Counted from the first letter of the stretch, positions 1 through 8,614 are shown. The stretch: DNA of 64,000 nt from Poriferisodalis sp965116715 (GCA_965116715.1 OZ220724.1:1240001-1304000); one strand, 5' to 3'. A program made the numbers and translations. The notes: generated by a model from the letters alone, not told the origin.

Positions 1-37
1 GCCCAGCCAGCGCACCTGCAGCTTTCCGGACACCTTG

Positions 38-1465
38 CTAGAACTCCGCTCCCCAGTCGTGCTGTTCGAGCATCTGGCGGATGTGCCCCAGGAAGCCGGC
101 CGCGTAGCTGCCGTCGAACGCACGATGATCCCAGCCCATCGCCAAGTGGCCCACCGAGTGCACGGCGATGCTCTCGTTGCCGAACCTGTCGGTGACGACT
201 ACCGGGCGCCGGGCGACACCGTCAGTCGAGAGCACGGCGACCTGAGGCTGGTTGATGATCGCTGCTGTGGTGTAGGTGCCGAAGGATCCGTTGTTGGAGA
301 TGGTGAACGTGCCGCCGCTGATGTCGTCGGGTGTCAGGCGTCGCTCCCGGGCACGCGCAGCAAGCTCGTTCATCGTGCGGGCGACGCCTCGCAGGCTGAA
401 CGAGTCGGCATCGCGCAGCACCGGCACGATCAGCCCGTCGTAGTCGAGGTCGACGGCCACGCCCACGTTGCGACGGCGCCAGATGCGCAAGCCGCCGTCC
501 TCCACCGAGGCGTTCAGCCGTGGCCAGTGAGACAGCGCATCTGCGACGGCGACCACGATGAACGGCAGGTAGGTGAGGCTGAACCCCTCCGCGGCCCGCC
601 ACGCCTCGCGCTGGGCCCGGCGCACTTGCTCCACATTCTCGTAGTCGACCTCGACCACGGTGAGTGCGTGCGGCGAGGTGGCCACCGAGTTCACCATGTG
701 CTCGCCCGTGCGGCGGCGGATGTTGTTGAACGACTCGAAGCGCGAGTCTCCGTCGGTCCATTCAGCCGCGGCCGCGGCGGCGACTGGTGCCGGCACCGCC
801 GGCGCGGTCGGCACAGACGCCCGTTCACCGGCCGCCGCTCTCGCCGCCGCCGCTGGAGCGCCGCTCGCGGCTGCGGCGCGTTGCCGCTCGTCGATGGCAT
901 TGAGCACATCGGAGCGCGTGATGCGGCCGCCGACTCCGGTTCCCACGAGCGCTGCAGGGTCGAGGCCATGCTCTCGCACCAGGCGCCGGACGACGGGCGA
1001 GAGCAAGTGACTGCCGTGATCGGTGGCCGGGCCGTTTGCCGCGCCATTGGCCGCTGAGGCAGCCGCCGACGCAGCGACCGGTGCAACGGCGGGCGGCGAC
1101 GGCGGATCGGCTGATGCCGGCACAGCCGCAGGAGCTGCAGCCGGTGCGGGCGTGGGTGCGGCAGCCGGTTCTGCCGGCGCGCCGCTGGGCACCGGAACGG
1201 CTGCATCAGGCGGCGGCGCGACAGCGCCTTCAGCCAGCTCGACGATCGCCAGCACCGTCCCGACGTCCACGGTTTCGCCTTCGGGGACGCGTATCTCGGT
1301 GATGACGCCCTCCATCGGCGAGGGCACCTCGCTGTCCACCTTGTCGGTGGACACCTCGTAGAGCATCTCGCCCACCGAGATGGCGTCACCCGGGTTCTTG
1401 AACCAGCGGGTGATGGTGCCCTCGGTAACGGTCTCGCCGAGCTGGGGCAGCACCAGGTCAGCCAT
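38..1465 (-). CDS. sucB: Dihydrolipoamide acyltransferase (E2) of 2-oxoacid dehydrogenase complex
   Basis: This is the E2 core that transfers the acyl group from the lipoyl arm to CoA in the cytoplasmic 2-oxoglutarate/pyruvate dehydrogenase complex. One N-terminal lipoyl domain (residues 1-78) carries the lipoylated Lys42 in DKVDSEVPSP. An Ala/Pro-rich linker follows, then a peripheral-subunit-binding domain around residues 150-190, then the acyltransferase domain ending in HRAFDG with catalytic His447 and Asp451. At 475 aa the length is usual for a one-lipoyl E2. It starts 9 bp after the lpd stop, so the two are co-transcribed. In actinobacteria one E2 often serves both PDH and OGDH, and aceE lies nearby, so the exact substrate is inferred. 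Confidence 0.93.
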   Translation of the reverse strand: MADLVLPQLGETVTEGTITRWFKNPGDAISVGEMLYEVSTDKVDSEVPSPMEGVITEIRVPEGETVDVGTVLAIVELAEGAVAPPPDAAVPVPSGAPAEPAAAPTPAPAAAPAAVPASADPPSPPAVAPVAASAAASAANGAANGPATDHGSHLLSPVVRRLVREHGLDPAALVGTGVGGRITRSDVLNAIDERQRAAAASGAPAAAARAAAGERASVPTAPAVPAPVAAAAAAEWTDGDSRFESFNNIRRRTGEHMVNSVATSPHALTVVEVDYENVEQVRRAQREAWRAAEGFSLTYLPFIVVAVADALSHWPRLNASVEDGGLRIWRRRNVGVAVDLDYDGLIVPVLRDADSFSLRGVARTMNELAARARERRLTPDDISGGTFTISNNGSFGTYTTAAIINQPQVAVLSTDGVARRPVVVTDRFGNESIAVHSVGHLAMGWDHRAFDGSYAAGFLGHIRQMLEQHDWGAEF

Positions 1466-1474
1466 GTCGCTGCC

Positions 1475-2938
1475 TCATCCGTGCAGACCTCGTCCCGTGA
1501 GCGACAGCATCGTCTCGCCGAACAGCTCCGACAGCGTGGGATGCGGCTGCACCAAGGCGGCAACCTCGGCAACCGTGGCCTCCCAGTTGACCGCCAGATA
1601 GCCCTGACCGAGCTGCTCGGTGACCCAGGGGCCCATCATGTGAACGCCGAGCACGCGCCCAGCGCTGCCGTCGGCCTCCCGCTCGGCGACGACCTTCACG
1701 AGCCCCTCGGTGTCGTTGACGATCATCGCCCGCGAGTTGCCGGTGAAGCGGTGCTTGGACGTCACCACCTCATAGCCGGCCTCACGGGCCGCCGTCTCGG
1801 TGAGCCCGGCAAAGGCCACCTCGGGATGGCAGTAGATGGCCCACGGCACGTTCGCATAGTCGACCGGCGCCGGTTCCTCGCCGAGCATGTCCTTGGCGGC
1901 CACGATCGCCTCGGCAAACCCGACATGGGCAAGCTGGGGCGTGTTGATGAGATCGCCGATGGCATAGACGCCGGCCATGGTGGTCCGGCAGTGCTCGTCG
2001 ACCGCGACGAAGCCCCGCTCGTCCAGCTTGACTTCTGTGCCGTCAAGGCCGAGATGATCCGGGTACGGCCGGCGTCCCACCGACACGACCACCGCATCCA
2101 CTTCCAGCGAGGCTTCCTCGCCGTCGCCGTCGCCGGACCGGGGGGCAATCGTGTACTGCACGGTCGTGCCGACGTCGCTCGGCGTGTGCCCGGTGACCCC
2201 GCAGCCGGTGAGCACCGTGATCCCTCGCTTGGAGAAGGCCCGGGCGAGTGCCTTGGCGATGTCTGCATCGACGCCGGGGATGATCTGCGGCGCGTACTCG
2301 AGCACGGTCACCTCGGCGCCCAGATCGGCCAGCATCGAAGCGAACTCGCAGCCGATAGCGCCTCCGCCGATCACGGCGACGCGGGCCGGCACCTCCTCCA
2401 GCGCCAGGACCTCGTCGGAGGTCATGACCAGCGTGCCCTCACGCTCGAACCCCGGCAGCGTCATCGGCACCGAGCCCGCCGCGAGCAGCACGTGATCTGC
2501 CTGCAGCGTCTGGGTGCCCGAGCCGCCTGCGTCAACCTCGACAGAGCGATCGGCACACAGCCGGCCCGTTCCCTCGTAGGTCGTGACCTTGCGGCGGCGC
2601 AGCAGGCCCTTCACGCCGGTTTCGAGGCCATCCACAATGCGCTGCTTGCGGTCTTGCGAGACGCCGAAGTCCAGCTCAGGCGGCTCGACGTTGACGCCGA
2701 ATTCAGCGGCCTCGCCGACCGTGCGCCACACGGCAGCCGTCTCGAGCAGCTCCTTGGCCGGGATGCAGCCCCGGTGCAGACACGTGCCGCCGAGGCGGTC
2801 ACGCTCGACCAGGGCCACGCTCATGCCCGCAGCGCCGGCGTACAAGGCCGCCCCGTAGCCCGCGGGGCCACCGCCGATCACGACGAGGTCGTAGCGAACC
2901 GGACGGCCTGATTCGCCGGAATTCGTGTCATCTGCCAT
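1475..2938 (-). CDS. lpdA: Dihydrolipoamide dehydrogenase (E3)
   Basis: This flavoprotein reoxidises the dihydrolipoyl arm of 2-oxoacid dehydrogenases using NAD+. It shows the FAD-binding GGGPAGYGA near residue 22, the redox-active disulfide GGTCLHRGC (Cys53/Cys58), an NAD-binding GGGAIGCEFA, and the C-terminal HPTLSE dimer-interface histidine motif. The start is taken at MADD (2938) because the 23 upstream codons do not look like Lpd, and a TACCCT hexamer ends 9 bp before this ATG. The 487-aa length is normal. It is the first gene of the lpd-E2 operon. Confidence 0.95.
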   Translation of the reverse strand: MADDTNSGESGRPVRYDLVVIGGGPAGYGAALYAGAAGMSVALVERDRLGGTCLHRGCIPAKELLETAAVWRTVGEAAEFGVNVEPPELDFGVSQDRKQRIVDGLETGVKGLLRRRKVTTYEGTGRLCADRSVEVDAGGSGTQTLQADHVLLAAGSVPMTLPGFEREGTLVMTSDEVLALEEVPARVAVIGGGAIGCEFASMLADLGAEVTVLEYAPQIIPGVDADIAKALARAFSKRGITVLTGCGVTGHTPSDVGTTVQYTIAPRSGDGDGEEASLEVDAVVVSVGRRPYPDHLGLDGTEVKLDERGFVAVDEHCRTTMAGVYAIGDLINTPQLAHVGFAEAIVAAKDMLGEEPAPVDYANVPWAIYCHPEVAFAGLTETAAREAGYEVVTSKHRFTGNSRAMIVNDTEGLVKVVAEREADGSAGRVLGVHMMGPWVTEQLGQGYLAVNWEATVAEVAALVQPHPTLSELFGETMLSLTGRGLHG

Positions 2939-3014
2939 CGCGCGACGAGGGTACGCCGCGTTGCCGGCCGGTTCGCACCGGGGTCGGCCCGCCGCCCGAA
3001 ACGGCACGGCAGCG

Positions 3015-3128
3015 CTACAGCGCGATGAGCACCTGGACTGCGAATGCCATCAGGATGACCAACCCGGTGACGAGAGCCAAAGCAATCAGCGCCCGGGTGC
3101 TCACCGGATCGAATGTAACCCGCGTCAC
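3015..3128 (-). CDS. Possible small single-pass membrane protein
   Basis: A 37-codon reading frame with a GTG start encodes a short polar N-terminus followed by about 25 consecutive hydrophobic residues (ALIALALVTGLVILMAF and onward). That composition suits one transmembrane helix. It fills the gap between lpdA and the divergent selenoprotein gene. There is no convincing ribosome site or -10 element, and no family is recognised. It may be real or a chance open frame. Confidence 0.3.
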   Translation of the reverse strand: MTRVTFDPVSTRALIALALVTGLVILMAFAVQVLIAL

Positions 3129-3147
3129 CGCGTCGCGGACCCAGGGA

Positions 3148-3153
3148 TAGGCT
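3148..3153 (+). promoter_or_regulatory. -10 element TAGGCT, leaderless promoter of selenoprotein gene
   Basis: The hexamer ends 7 bp before the GTG at 3161, so transcription would begin at or next to the start codon. The same spacing recurs at many genes in this window. Confidence 0.5.
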
Positions 3154-3160
3154 CGACTAG

Positions 3161-3805
3161 GTGACGCATCCGCGGTATCGAGCGGTCATCGTGCTGCTGG
3201 CCGGACTGGCAGTTCTCGGCGCGCTGGCCGGCTGCGGGAGCGATGACGACGATGCAGGCCTCGAACCGGTGGCCACGACATCGGCTGCCGCTGCGACGGC
3301 GACCACTCAGGCTGCAGCAGCGCCAGCGACCACGTCCGGCGACACCGACACCGGTGCATCTGCCGAGCCGGCAACGACGGCTGCGCCAGCCCTCCAGGAA
3401 TCACGCGCCGAGATCCTGCTGCTGGAAGGCGCGTTGCTCGACGGGCAGCAGTTCGACCTGGCTGCGACGGCCGGAAACGATGTGCTGCTGTGGTTCTGGG
3501 CACCGTGGTGACCGGCGTGCAATCGTGAAGCGCCTGCGGTCGCAGCGCTGAAGGCAGAGCACGGCGACAATCTGGTCCTCGTCGGCGTCCCCGGCGGCGA
3601 CTCCCAGGATTCCTACCGGAACTTCGTCGCCAAGCACCAACTGGGTGACATCCCGCAGGTCACCAATGAAGATGGCGAGCTGTGGGGACAGTTCGGCGTG
3701 AGCTCCCAGCCGAGGTGGGTGCTGGTACGCACCGACGGCAGCATCGAGCGTGGCGGCGGCAGCCCCCCGCCGGGCATCGTCCAAGACGCGCTCACTCCCG
3801 CCTGA
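3161..3805 (+). CDS. Thioredoxin/TlpA-like lipoprotein with in-frame UGA (candidate selenoprotein)
   Basis: This is a predicted membrane-anchored thiol-disulfide oxidoreductase of 214 residues. The N-terminus is a lipoprotein signal with lipobox LAGC (Cys25), followed by a Thr/Ala-rich linker. The thioredoxin-like fold starts near residue 90. Translation meets TGA at 3509-3511 (residue 117), exactly where the first active-site cysteine of a WAPWCxxC motif belongs, giving WAPW-U-PAC with Cys120 as resolving residue. The same frame continues for 97 more codons of thioredoxin-like sequence, including a likely cis-Pro segment (SSQPRWVLV), and stops at TGA 3803. A stem-loop follows the internal TGA (3530-3548). 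Selenocysteine insertion is the best reading. A TGC-to-TGA nonsense mutation is the alternative. The GTG start is supported by a -10 element 7 bp upstream. Confidence 0.8.
3530..3548 (+). promoter_or_regulatory. Candidate bacterial SECIS hairpin downstream of UGA 3509
   Basis: GCG-C-CTGC pairs with GCAG-CGC around a GGTC loop: seven base pairs with one bulged C at 3533. The loop begins 26 nt after the TGA and has G at its first positions. Known bacterial SECIS elements sit about 16-37 nt downstream with G early in the loop. The pairing is seen directly; the function is inferred. Confidence 0.55.
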
Positions 3806-3828
3806 GTCCGACCCCGCTGAAGGACAGC

Positions 3829-4287
3829 ATGGCCAAGCCGACCCAGCGGAGCGTGAGCGTCGAGCGGCTCATCGCCGCCCCCGCGGAGAAGATCTTCGCG
3901 GTGCTGACCGATCCCAGCCGTCACTGCGAGATCGACGGCTCGGGAACGCTGGCCCGCCTGACTACCAGCAATGCCCCGCTGACGCTGGGCAGCACGTTCT
4001 CGATGCGCATCAAGGCCGGCGTCGCCTACACCGTGAAGAACCGGGTGCTGGAGTTCGAGGAAAACCGCCTGATCACCTGGGCGCACTGGCAGGGCCAACG
4101 CTGGAGCTACCGGCTCGAACCCCAACCCGACGGCAGCACGCTGGTGTGCGAGACCTTTGACTGGTCCACCGCGAAGCTGCCGCGCAGCATCGAACTCATC
4201 GGGGCGCACCGCAAGAACGTGCCGAACATGGAAAAGACGCTCAAACGGCTGGCCGCACTCGTCGAGACCCCCGCTGCCGACAACTAG
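3829..4287 (+). CDS. SRPBCC (START/polyketide-cyclase-like) family protein
   Basis: This 152-aa protein of the SRPBCC helix-grip fold is predicted to bind a hydrophobic ligand in the cytoplasm. The N-terminus has the usual pattern of such proteins (SVERLIAAPAEKIFAVLTDPSRH), and the middle has the strand pattern ending in THATWAHW-like residues (LITWAHWQGQRW). A longer open frame exists upstream, but the ATG at 3829 has a GAAGGA ribosome site and matches the family start. It lies 23 bp after the selenoprotein stop and may be co-transcribed. Its stop overlaps the convergent RNase H gene by 4 bp. The ligand is unknown. Confidence 0.8.
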   Translation: MAKPTQRSVSVERLIAAPAEKIFAVLTDPSRHCEIDGSGTLARLTTSNAPLTLGSTFSMRIKAGVAYTVKNRVLEFEENRLITWAHWQGQRWSYRLEPQPDGSTLVCETFDWSTAKLPRSIELIGAHRKNVPNMEKTLKRLAALVETPAADN

Positions 4288-5348
4288 TCGTCGGGCTCGA
4301 TCACCCAGACATCGTCCAGCGCGTCGTCCAGGCGCCGGTTCAGATCGCCCAACATGCGGTCGTCGGCTCGGCGAATCAGCACTGCTTCGTCGCAGTTGTG
4401 CATGAACCACGTGTCCCGGCGACGCATCGCCTTGCCGAATGCCTCGGCATCGACCGGCACCCGGTTGCCGAGCACGAATTCCTGGAGTGCGCTCTGGCGC
4501 AGCTCGGCGAACCTCTGGCGTGACGGCCCCGGCCACCGGCGCTCAACGCCTTCGAATGCGAGCACGACGACATAGGGCACACCGGCCGCGAGTGCTGCCT
4601 CGGCGCCCATGGTCTCGGCACCGAGCCCGAGGCCCGTTGCCACGACGAGATCGGGGTGCATCTCGCGCTTGGCGGCGACGACGTCGCTCAACTGCCGGAG
4701 CACCCGGCGCGAGACCGGGTTCTCGCTGTAACCGCCGAGCTCAGGCGGCCGGTGGCCCAGCACGGCCACCGCGTGACCGGCGATCTCCCGGTTCCCCGAC
4801 GTCGGCTCGTCGGTGCTGACGGCACCCTTGGCAGGGCGATGCGGTGCCGATCGCGGGTCGCTCAGCCGATCGAGCACGTCGTCGTCGTACCGGTTGCCGC
4901 TCTGGCCGGCACCTGCCCCGGCCGCATGCACGGCCAGCGCGTCGGCAGCGGAGTTCAGCCGCTGGCCTGCATGGCCCTTCACCCACTCGAACGTCACGTC
5001 CCCGCGCGCCAGCACCGCGTCAATGAACGGCTCCCACAGGTCGCGGTTGGCCACCGGTTTCTTGGCGGTGTTCAGCCAGTTGCGCCGGTGCCAGCCTTTC
5101 CACCACTCGTCGGTGAAGCACTTCACCACGTAGGTGGAGTCGCTGACGATCCGCAGCGGCCCGTCCAGGTTCTCGACGGCGTGCGCCGCCGCCGCGACCT
5201 CCATGCGCTGGTTCGTGGTGGAGGGCTCGTAGCCGCAGGCCCACGGCCCGCCGTCGACCACGTAGGCCCAGCCGCCGGGACCTGGATTGCCCAGGCACGA
5301 CCCGTCGGTGAAGACCTCTGTTGCTGGCGCGTTCGATCTCCCGCTCAT
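4284..5348 (-). CDS. rnhA: RNase HI fused to a C-terminal SLOG (YpsA/DUF1273-like) domain
   Basis: The N-terminal domain (about residues 9-145) is ribonuclease HI, which cleaves RNA in RNA-DNA hybrids. The four carboxylates are visible as Asp15 (FTDGS), Glu50 (NQRMEV), Asp70 (VSDSTYV) and Asp136 (SAADALA), with His126 in KGHAG. After a low-complexity linker (145-188) comes a second domain with GHRPPELGGY (198-207), a GLGLGAE turn, and an FEGVERRWP..S..R segment. This pattern is typical of the YpsA/DUF1273 branch of SLOG Rossmann-like nucleotide-binding domains. At 354 aa the protein is more than twice the size of ordinary RNase HI. What the SLOG part binds is unknown. The start lies 21 bp from the divergent aceE start. 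Confidence 0.85.
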   Translation of the reverse strand: MSGRSNAPATEVFTDGSCLGNPGPGGWAYVVDGGPWACGYEPSTTNQRMEVAAAAHAVENLDGPLRIVSDSTYVVKCFTDEWWKGWHRRNWLNTAKKPVANRDLWEPFIDAVLARGDVTFEWVKGHAGQRLNSAADALAVHAAGAGAGQSGNRYDDDVLDRLSDPRSAPHRPAKGAVSTDEPTSGNREIAGHAVAVLGHRPPELGGYSENPVSRRVLRQLSDVVAAKREMHPDLVVATGLGLGAETMGAEAALAAGVPYVVVLAFEGVERRWPGPSRQRFAELRQSALQEFVLGNRVPVDAEAFGKAMRRRDTWFMHNCDEAVLIRRADDRMLGDLNRRLDDALDDVWVIEPDD

Positions 5349-5369
5349 CCAAGTGCGACACTAGAACGC

Positions 5370-8072
5370 ATGCTCTTCGACGGGTTGCATGAGCAGATCC
5401 CCGATATCGATCCTGACGAGACCGACGACTGGCTGCAGTCCTTCGCAGCGGTCGTCGAGGAGCGGGGCAAGAACCGTGCACGGTTCCTGATCCGGCGGCT
5501 CATGTCCAAGGCCCGCGAGATGCAGGTCGATTTCCCCGCCACCGTCTCCACCCCGTACATCAACACGATCGCCCCCGAGGACGAACCGTGGTTCCCCGGC
5601 GACGAAGAGATCGAGAAGCGCCTGCGGGCCTTCATCCGCTGGAACGCCGTTGCCATGGTGACCCACGCCAACTCGTGGGCTGACGGCATCGGCGGCCACC
5701 TGTCCACGTTTGCCAGCTCCGCTGCGCTCTACGACGTGGGCTTCAATCATTTCTGGCATGGCAAGGACGACGGCGAGCCGGGCGATCACATCTACATCCA
5801 GGGCCATGCTGCGCCCGGCATCTACGCCCGCGCGTACTTGGAGGGCCGCCTCGACGACACCGACCTGGAGCACTTCCGCCGCGAGATCGGCCGCACCGGC
5901 CTGTCGTCGTACCCCCACCCCCGCCTCATGCCCGACTTCTGGGAATACCCGACGGTGTCGATGGGCCTCGGGCCGATCACAGCGATCTATCACGCCCGCT
6001 TCAACCGCTACCTCCACAACCGCCGCATCGACAACACCTCGGAGTCGAAGGTGTGGTGCTTCGTGGGCGACGGCGAGACCGACGAGCCCGAGACGCTCGG
6101 CGCACTGCACTTGGCTGCACGCGAGCGGCTCGACAATCTGATCTTCGTGGTGAACTGCAACTTGCAGCGGCTCGACGGTCCCGTGCGGGGCAACGGGAAG
6201 ATCATCCAGGAGCTCGAGGCCAACTTCCGCGGCTCGGGCTGGAACGTCATCAAGGTGATCTGGGGAGGCCGCTGGGACGAGCTGCTGGCCCGCGATCGTG
6301 ACGGCGTGCTGCTCAATAAGATGAACGAGACCATCGACGGCGAGTACCAGCGCTACTCGGTGGAGAGCGGGCAGTACATCCGCGAGCGGTTCTTCGGACC
6401 CGACCCCCGGCTGCGAGAGATGGTGCAGCACCTCTCCGACGAGGATCTCCAGACCCTGCCCCGCGGCGGCCATGACTACAAGAAGCTCTACGCGGCCTAC
6501 CAGGCAGCCGTCGAGCACGAGGGCAGCCCCACCGTCATCCTGACCAAGACGGTCAAGGGCTGGTCGCTCGGCCCCGACCTCGAGGCCCGCAACGCCACCC
6601 ACCAGATCAAGAAGCTGAACCGCACGCAGCTCATGACGATTCGCGAGCGGCTGCGGCTGCACAACGAGATCGACGCCGAGTTCGATCCCGACGACCCGCC
6701 CTACTGCCGGCCGGCGCCCGGCAGCGCCGAGCACGAGTACCTGATGGCGCGCCGCAAGGCGCTCAACGGCCCGCTGCCCAAGCGCATCCGCAGCTGGTGC
6801 CGCAAGGCGCTGCCGATGCCCAGCTCCAAGCCGTTTGAGGAGTTCGCCGCAGGATCGGGCGAGATGGCGGTGTCGACCACGATGGCGTTCACCCGGATGC
6901 TGCGGGCGATGACCCGCGAGCCGGGCTTCGGCGACCGCGTGGTGCCGATCATTCCCGACGAGGCCCGCACGTTCGGCATGGACTCGCTGTTCCGGGAGCT
7001 GGGCATCTACGCCAGCCAGGGACAGCTCTACGAGCCCGTCGACCACGACCTGCTGCTGTCCTACACCGAGCACATCGACGGCCAGATTCTCGAGGAAGGC
7101 ATCACCGAGGCGGGTGCGCTCGCCAGCTTCACTGCGGCGGCCACGTCGTATGCCACCCGCGGCGTGGCGATGGTGCCCTTCTACACCTTCTATTCGATGT
7201 TCGGCTTCCAGCGGGTCGGCGACATGATCTGGGCGCTGGCCGACATGCGGGGGCGCGGCTTCCTGATGGGGGCGACGGCAGGTCGCACCACGCTCATGGG
7301 CGAGGGGCTGCAGCACCAGGACGGGCACTCGCCGCTGCTGGCGTCGGTCGTGCCGCCGTGCCAGGCCTACGACCCGGCGTTCGCCTACGAGCTCGCCGCG
7401 ATCGTGCGGGACGGCATCCGGCGCATGTACGGCGTCGGCGAGGACATCTTCTACTACCTGACCATCTACAACGAGAACTACGTCCAGCCGCCTGAGCCGG
7501 ACGATCTCGCCACCGAAGACCTGCTGGCCGGGCTGTACCGCTTTGCCCCATCGCCGCCCGGGCGCGCCCACGCCGGAACGGTGCTGTTCTCGGGCTCGGC
7601 GCAGGGCGCTGCGCGAGCGGCGGCGGATCTGCTGGCGGCTGAGCACGACGTGGGCGTCGACCTCTGGAGTGCCACCTCGTACAAGGCGCTGCGCGAGGAG
7701 GCACTGTCGTGCGAGCGTTGGAACACCCTGCATCCCGACGATCCCCAGCAGGTGCCGTTCGTCACCCGGCAGCTCGCCGACGGCACCGGACCGGTCATCG
7801 CCGTGACCGACTTCATGCGGGCAGTGCCCGACCAGGTGTCCCGCTGGATCGGACGCGACTACACCTCGCTGGGCACCGACGGATTCGGCCGCAGCGATAC
7901 CCGCAGCCGCCTGCGTGAGCACTTTGAGGTGACCGCCGAGCACATCACGGTGGCGGTGCTGTGGCGCCTTGCAGAGCTCGGCGAGATCGACTCGACTGCG
8001 GCGGCCGAGGCCATCAAGCGCTACGGCCTGGCTATCGACAGCGCCGACCCCTGGTCGTCCGAGGCGCACTGA
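5370..8072 (+). CDS. aceE: Pyruvate dehydrogenase E1 component, homodimeric type
   Basis: This enzyme decarboxylates pyruvate with thiamine diphosphate and acetylates the lipoyl arm of E2, feeding acetyl-CoA to central metabolism. The 900-aa length suits the AceE family. The ThDP/Mg motif appears as GDGETDEPE followed by NLIFVVNCNLQRLDGPVRGN. Further family blocks include KTVKGWSLG, MVPFYTFYSMFGFQRVGD and a conserved GLQHQDGHS. An open frame extends 238 codons upstream, but it runs antisense through rnhA. The ATG at 5370 begins the genuine homology. GACACT (5357-5362) ends 7 bp upstream and may be a leaderless -10. The E2 and E3 partners lie 2.4 kb away on the other strand. Confidence 0.96.
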   Translation: MLFDGLHEQIPDIDPDETDDWLQSFAAVVEERGKNRARFLIRRLMSKAREMQVDFPATVSTPYINTIAPEDEPWFPGDEEIEKRLRAFIRWNAVAMVTHANSWADGIGGHLSTFASSAALYDVGFNHFWHGKDDGEPGDHIYIQGHAAPGIYARAYLEGRLDDTDLEHFRREIGRTGLSSYPHPRLMPDFWEYPTVSMGLGPITAIYHARFNRYLHNRRIDNTSESKVWCFVGDGETDEPETLGALHLAARERLDNLIFVVNCNLQRLDGPVRGNGKIIQELEANFRGSGWNVIKVIWGGRWDELLARDRDGVLLNKMNETIDGEYQRYSVESGQYIRERFFGPDPRLREMVQHLSDEDLQTLPRGGHDYKKLYAAYQAAVEHEGSPTVILTKTVKGWSLGPDLEARNATHQIKKLNRTQLMTIRERLRLHNEIDAEFDPDDPPYCRPAPGSAEHEYLMARRKALNGPLPKRIRSWCRKALPMPSSKPFEEFAAGSGEMAVSTTMAFTRMLRAMTREPGFGDRVVPIIPDEARTFGMDSLFRELGIYASQGQLYEPVDHDLLLSYTEHIDGQILEEGITEAGALASFTAAATSYATRGVAMVPFYTFYSMFGFQRVGDMIWALADMRGRGFLMGATAGRTTLMGEGLQHQDGHSPLLASVVPPCQAYDPAFAYELAAIVRDGIRRMYGVGEDIFYYLTIYNENYVQPPEPDDLATEDLLAGLYRFAPSPPGRAHAGTVLFSGSAQGAARAAADLLAAEHDVGVDLWSATSYKALREEALSCERWNTLHPDDPQQVPFVTRQLADGTGPVIAVTDFMRAVPDQVSRWIGRDYTSLGTDGFGRSDTRSRLREHFEVTAEHITVAVLWRLAELGEIDSTAAAEAIKRYGLAIDSADPWSSEAH

Positions 8073-8122
8073 ACCGCTCCGGCCAGAGAGGCCGGCGTTC
8101 ATGACACTGGAGGTGTCCGGTG

Positions 8123-8614
8123 ATGTCCGGCCTGCGCCGCCAGACTGTCCCGATGCCCAGCGACATGCCGTGCCCGCAACGATGGTTCGACGACTACGAG
8201 GCCGGCGAGCGGTTCACGTTCGGGTCAACGACGATCGACGAGGCCGAGATCATCGAATTCGGCCGCAAGTTCGACCCCCAGCCCTTTCACATCGATCCCG
8301 AAGCCGCCCGCCAGACCGTCTACGGACGGTTGATCGCTTCGGGCTGGCACACCGGGTCGATCATGATGCGGCTGCTGGGCGAGCACCTGCTGGGGCCCTC
8401 CAGCATGGGCTCGCCCGGTCTCGACGAGCTGCGGTGGCTGGCGCCGGTGCATCCGGGCGACCGTCTCACCCTCGTCGTGGAGGTTCTGGAGCTGCGCCCA
8501 AGCCGCTCCAAGCCCGACCGGGGCATCATCAAGATGAGCCATGAGCTCGTCAACCAGCACGGCAATACGGTGGTGCGCTCAGTCGCGAACATGATGATCG
8601 CCCGCCGCACTTGA
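8123..8614 (+). CDS. MaoC-like (R)-specific enoyl-CoA hydratase/dehydratase
   Basis: This 163-aa hot-dog-fold protein probably hydrates an enoyl-CoA. The hydratase block is FGRKFDPQPFHIDPEAA, with Asp and His spaced as in R-hydratases, followed by GWHTGSIMMRLL. The ATG at 8123 is preferred over the adjacent GTG because GGAGG (8109-8113) is 9 bp upstream. It lies downstream of aceE in the same direction. Its last 38 bp recur at 12297-12334, marking the left border of accessory island 1, so the last few residues may have been replaced by the insertion. Confidence 0.85.
   Translation: MSGLRRQTVPMPSDMPCPQRWFDDYEAGERFTFGSTTIDEAEIIEFGRKFDPQPFHIDPEAARQTVYGRLIASGWHTGSIMMRLLGEHLLGPSSMGSPGLDELRWLAPVHPGDRLTLVVEVLELRPSRSKPDRGIIKMSHELVNQHGNTVVRSVANMMIARRT

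Noticed and set aside
1..37. Possible gene end at the left edge
   Set aside because: Thirty-seven bases after the E2 stop show no usable motif; nothing can be supported.
3161..3511. A complete 116-aa lipoprotein ending at TGA 3509
   Set aside because: It would end in the middle of a WAPWCxxC active site, and the following frame continues the thioredoxin fold, so the short product is unlikely to be the full gene.
4656..5369. A 238-residue N-terminal extension of AceE
   Set aside because: It runs antisense through the RNase HI gene, and AceE homology begins at the ATG at 5370.
5361..8102. A 913-codon minus-strand open frame opposite aceE
   Set aside because: It is exactly antisense to a clear AceE, has no recognisable motifs and shows the Arg/Ala/Gly/His-rich composition of high-G+C shadow frames.
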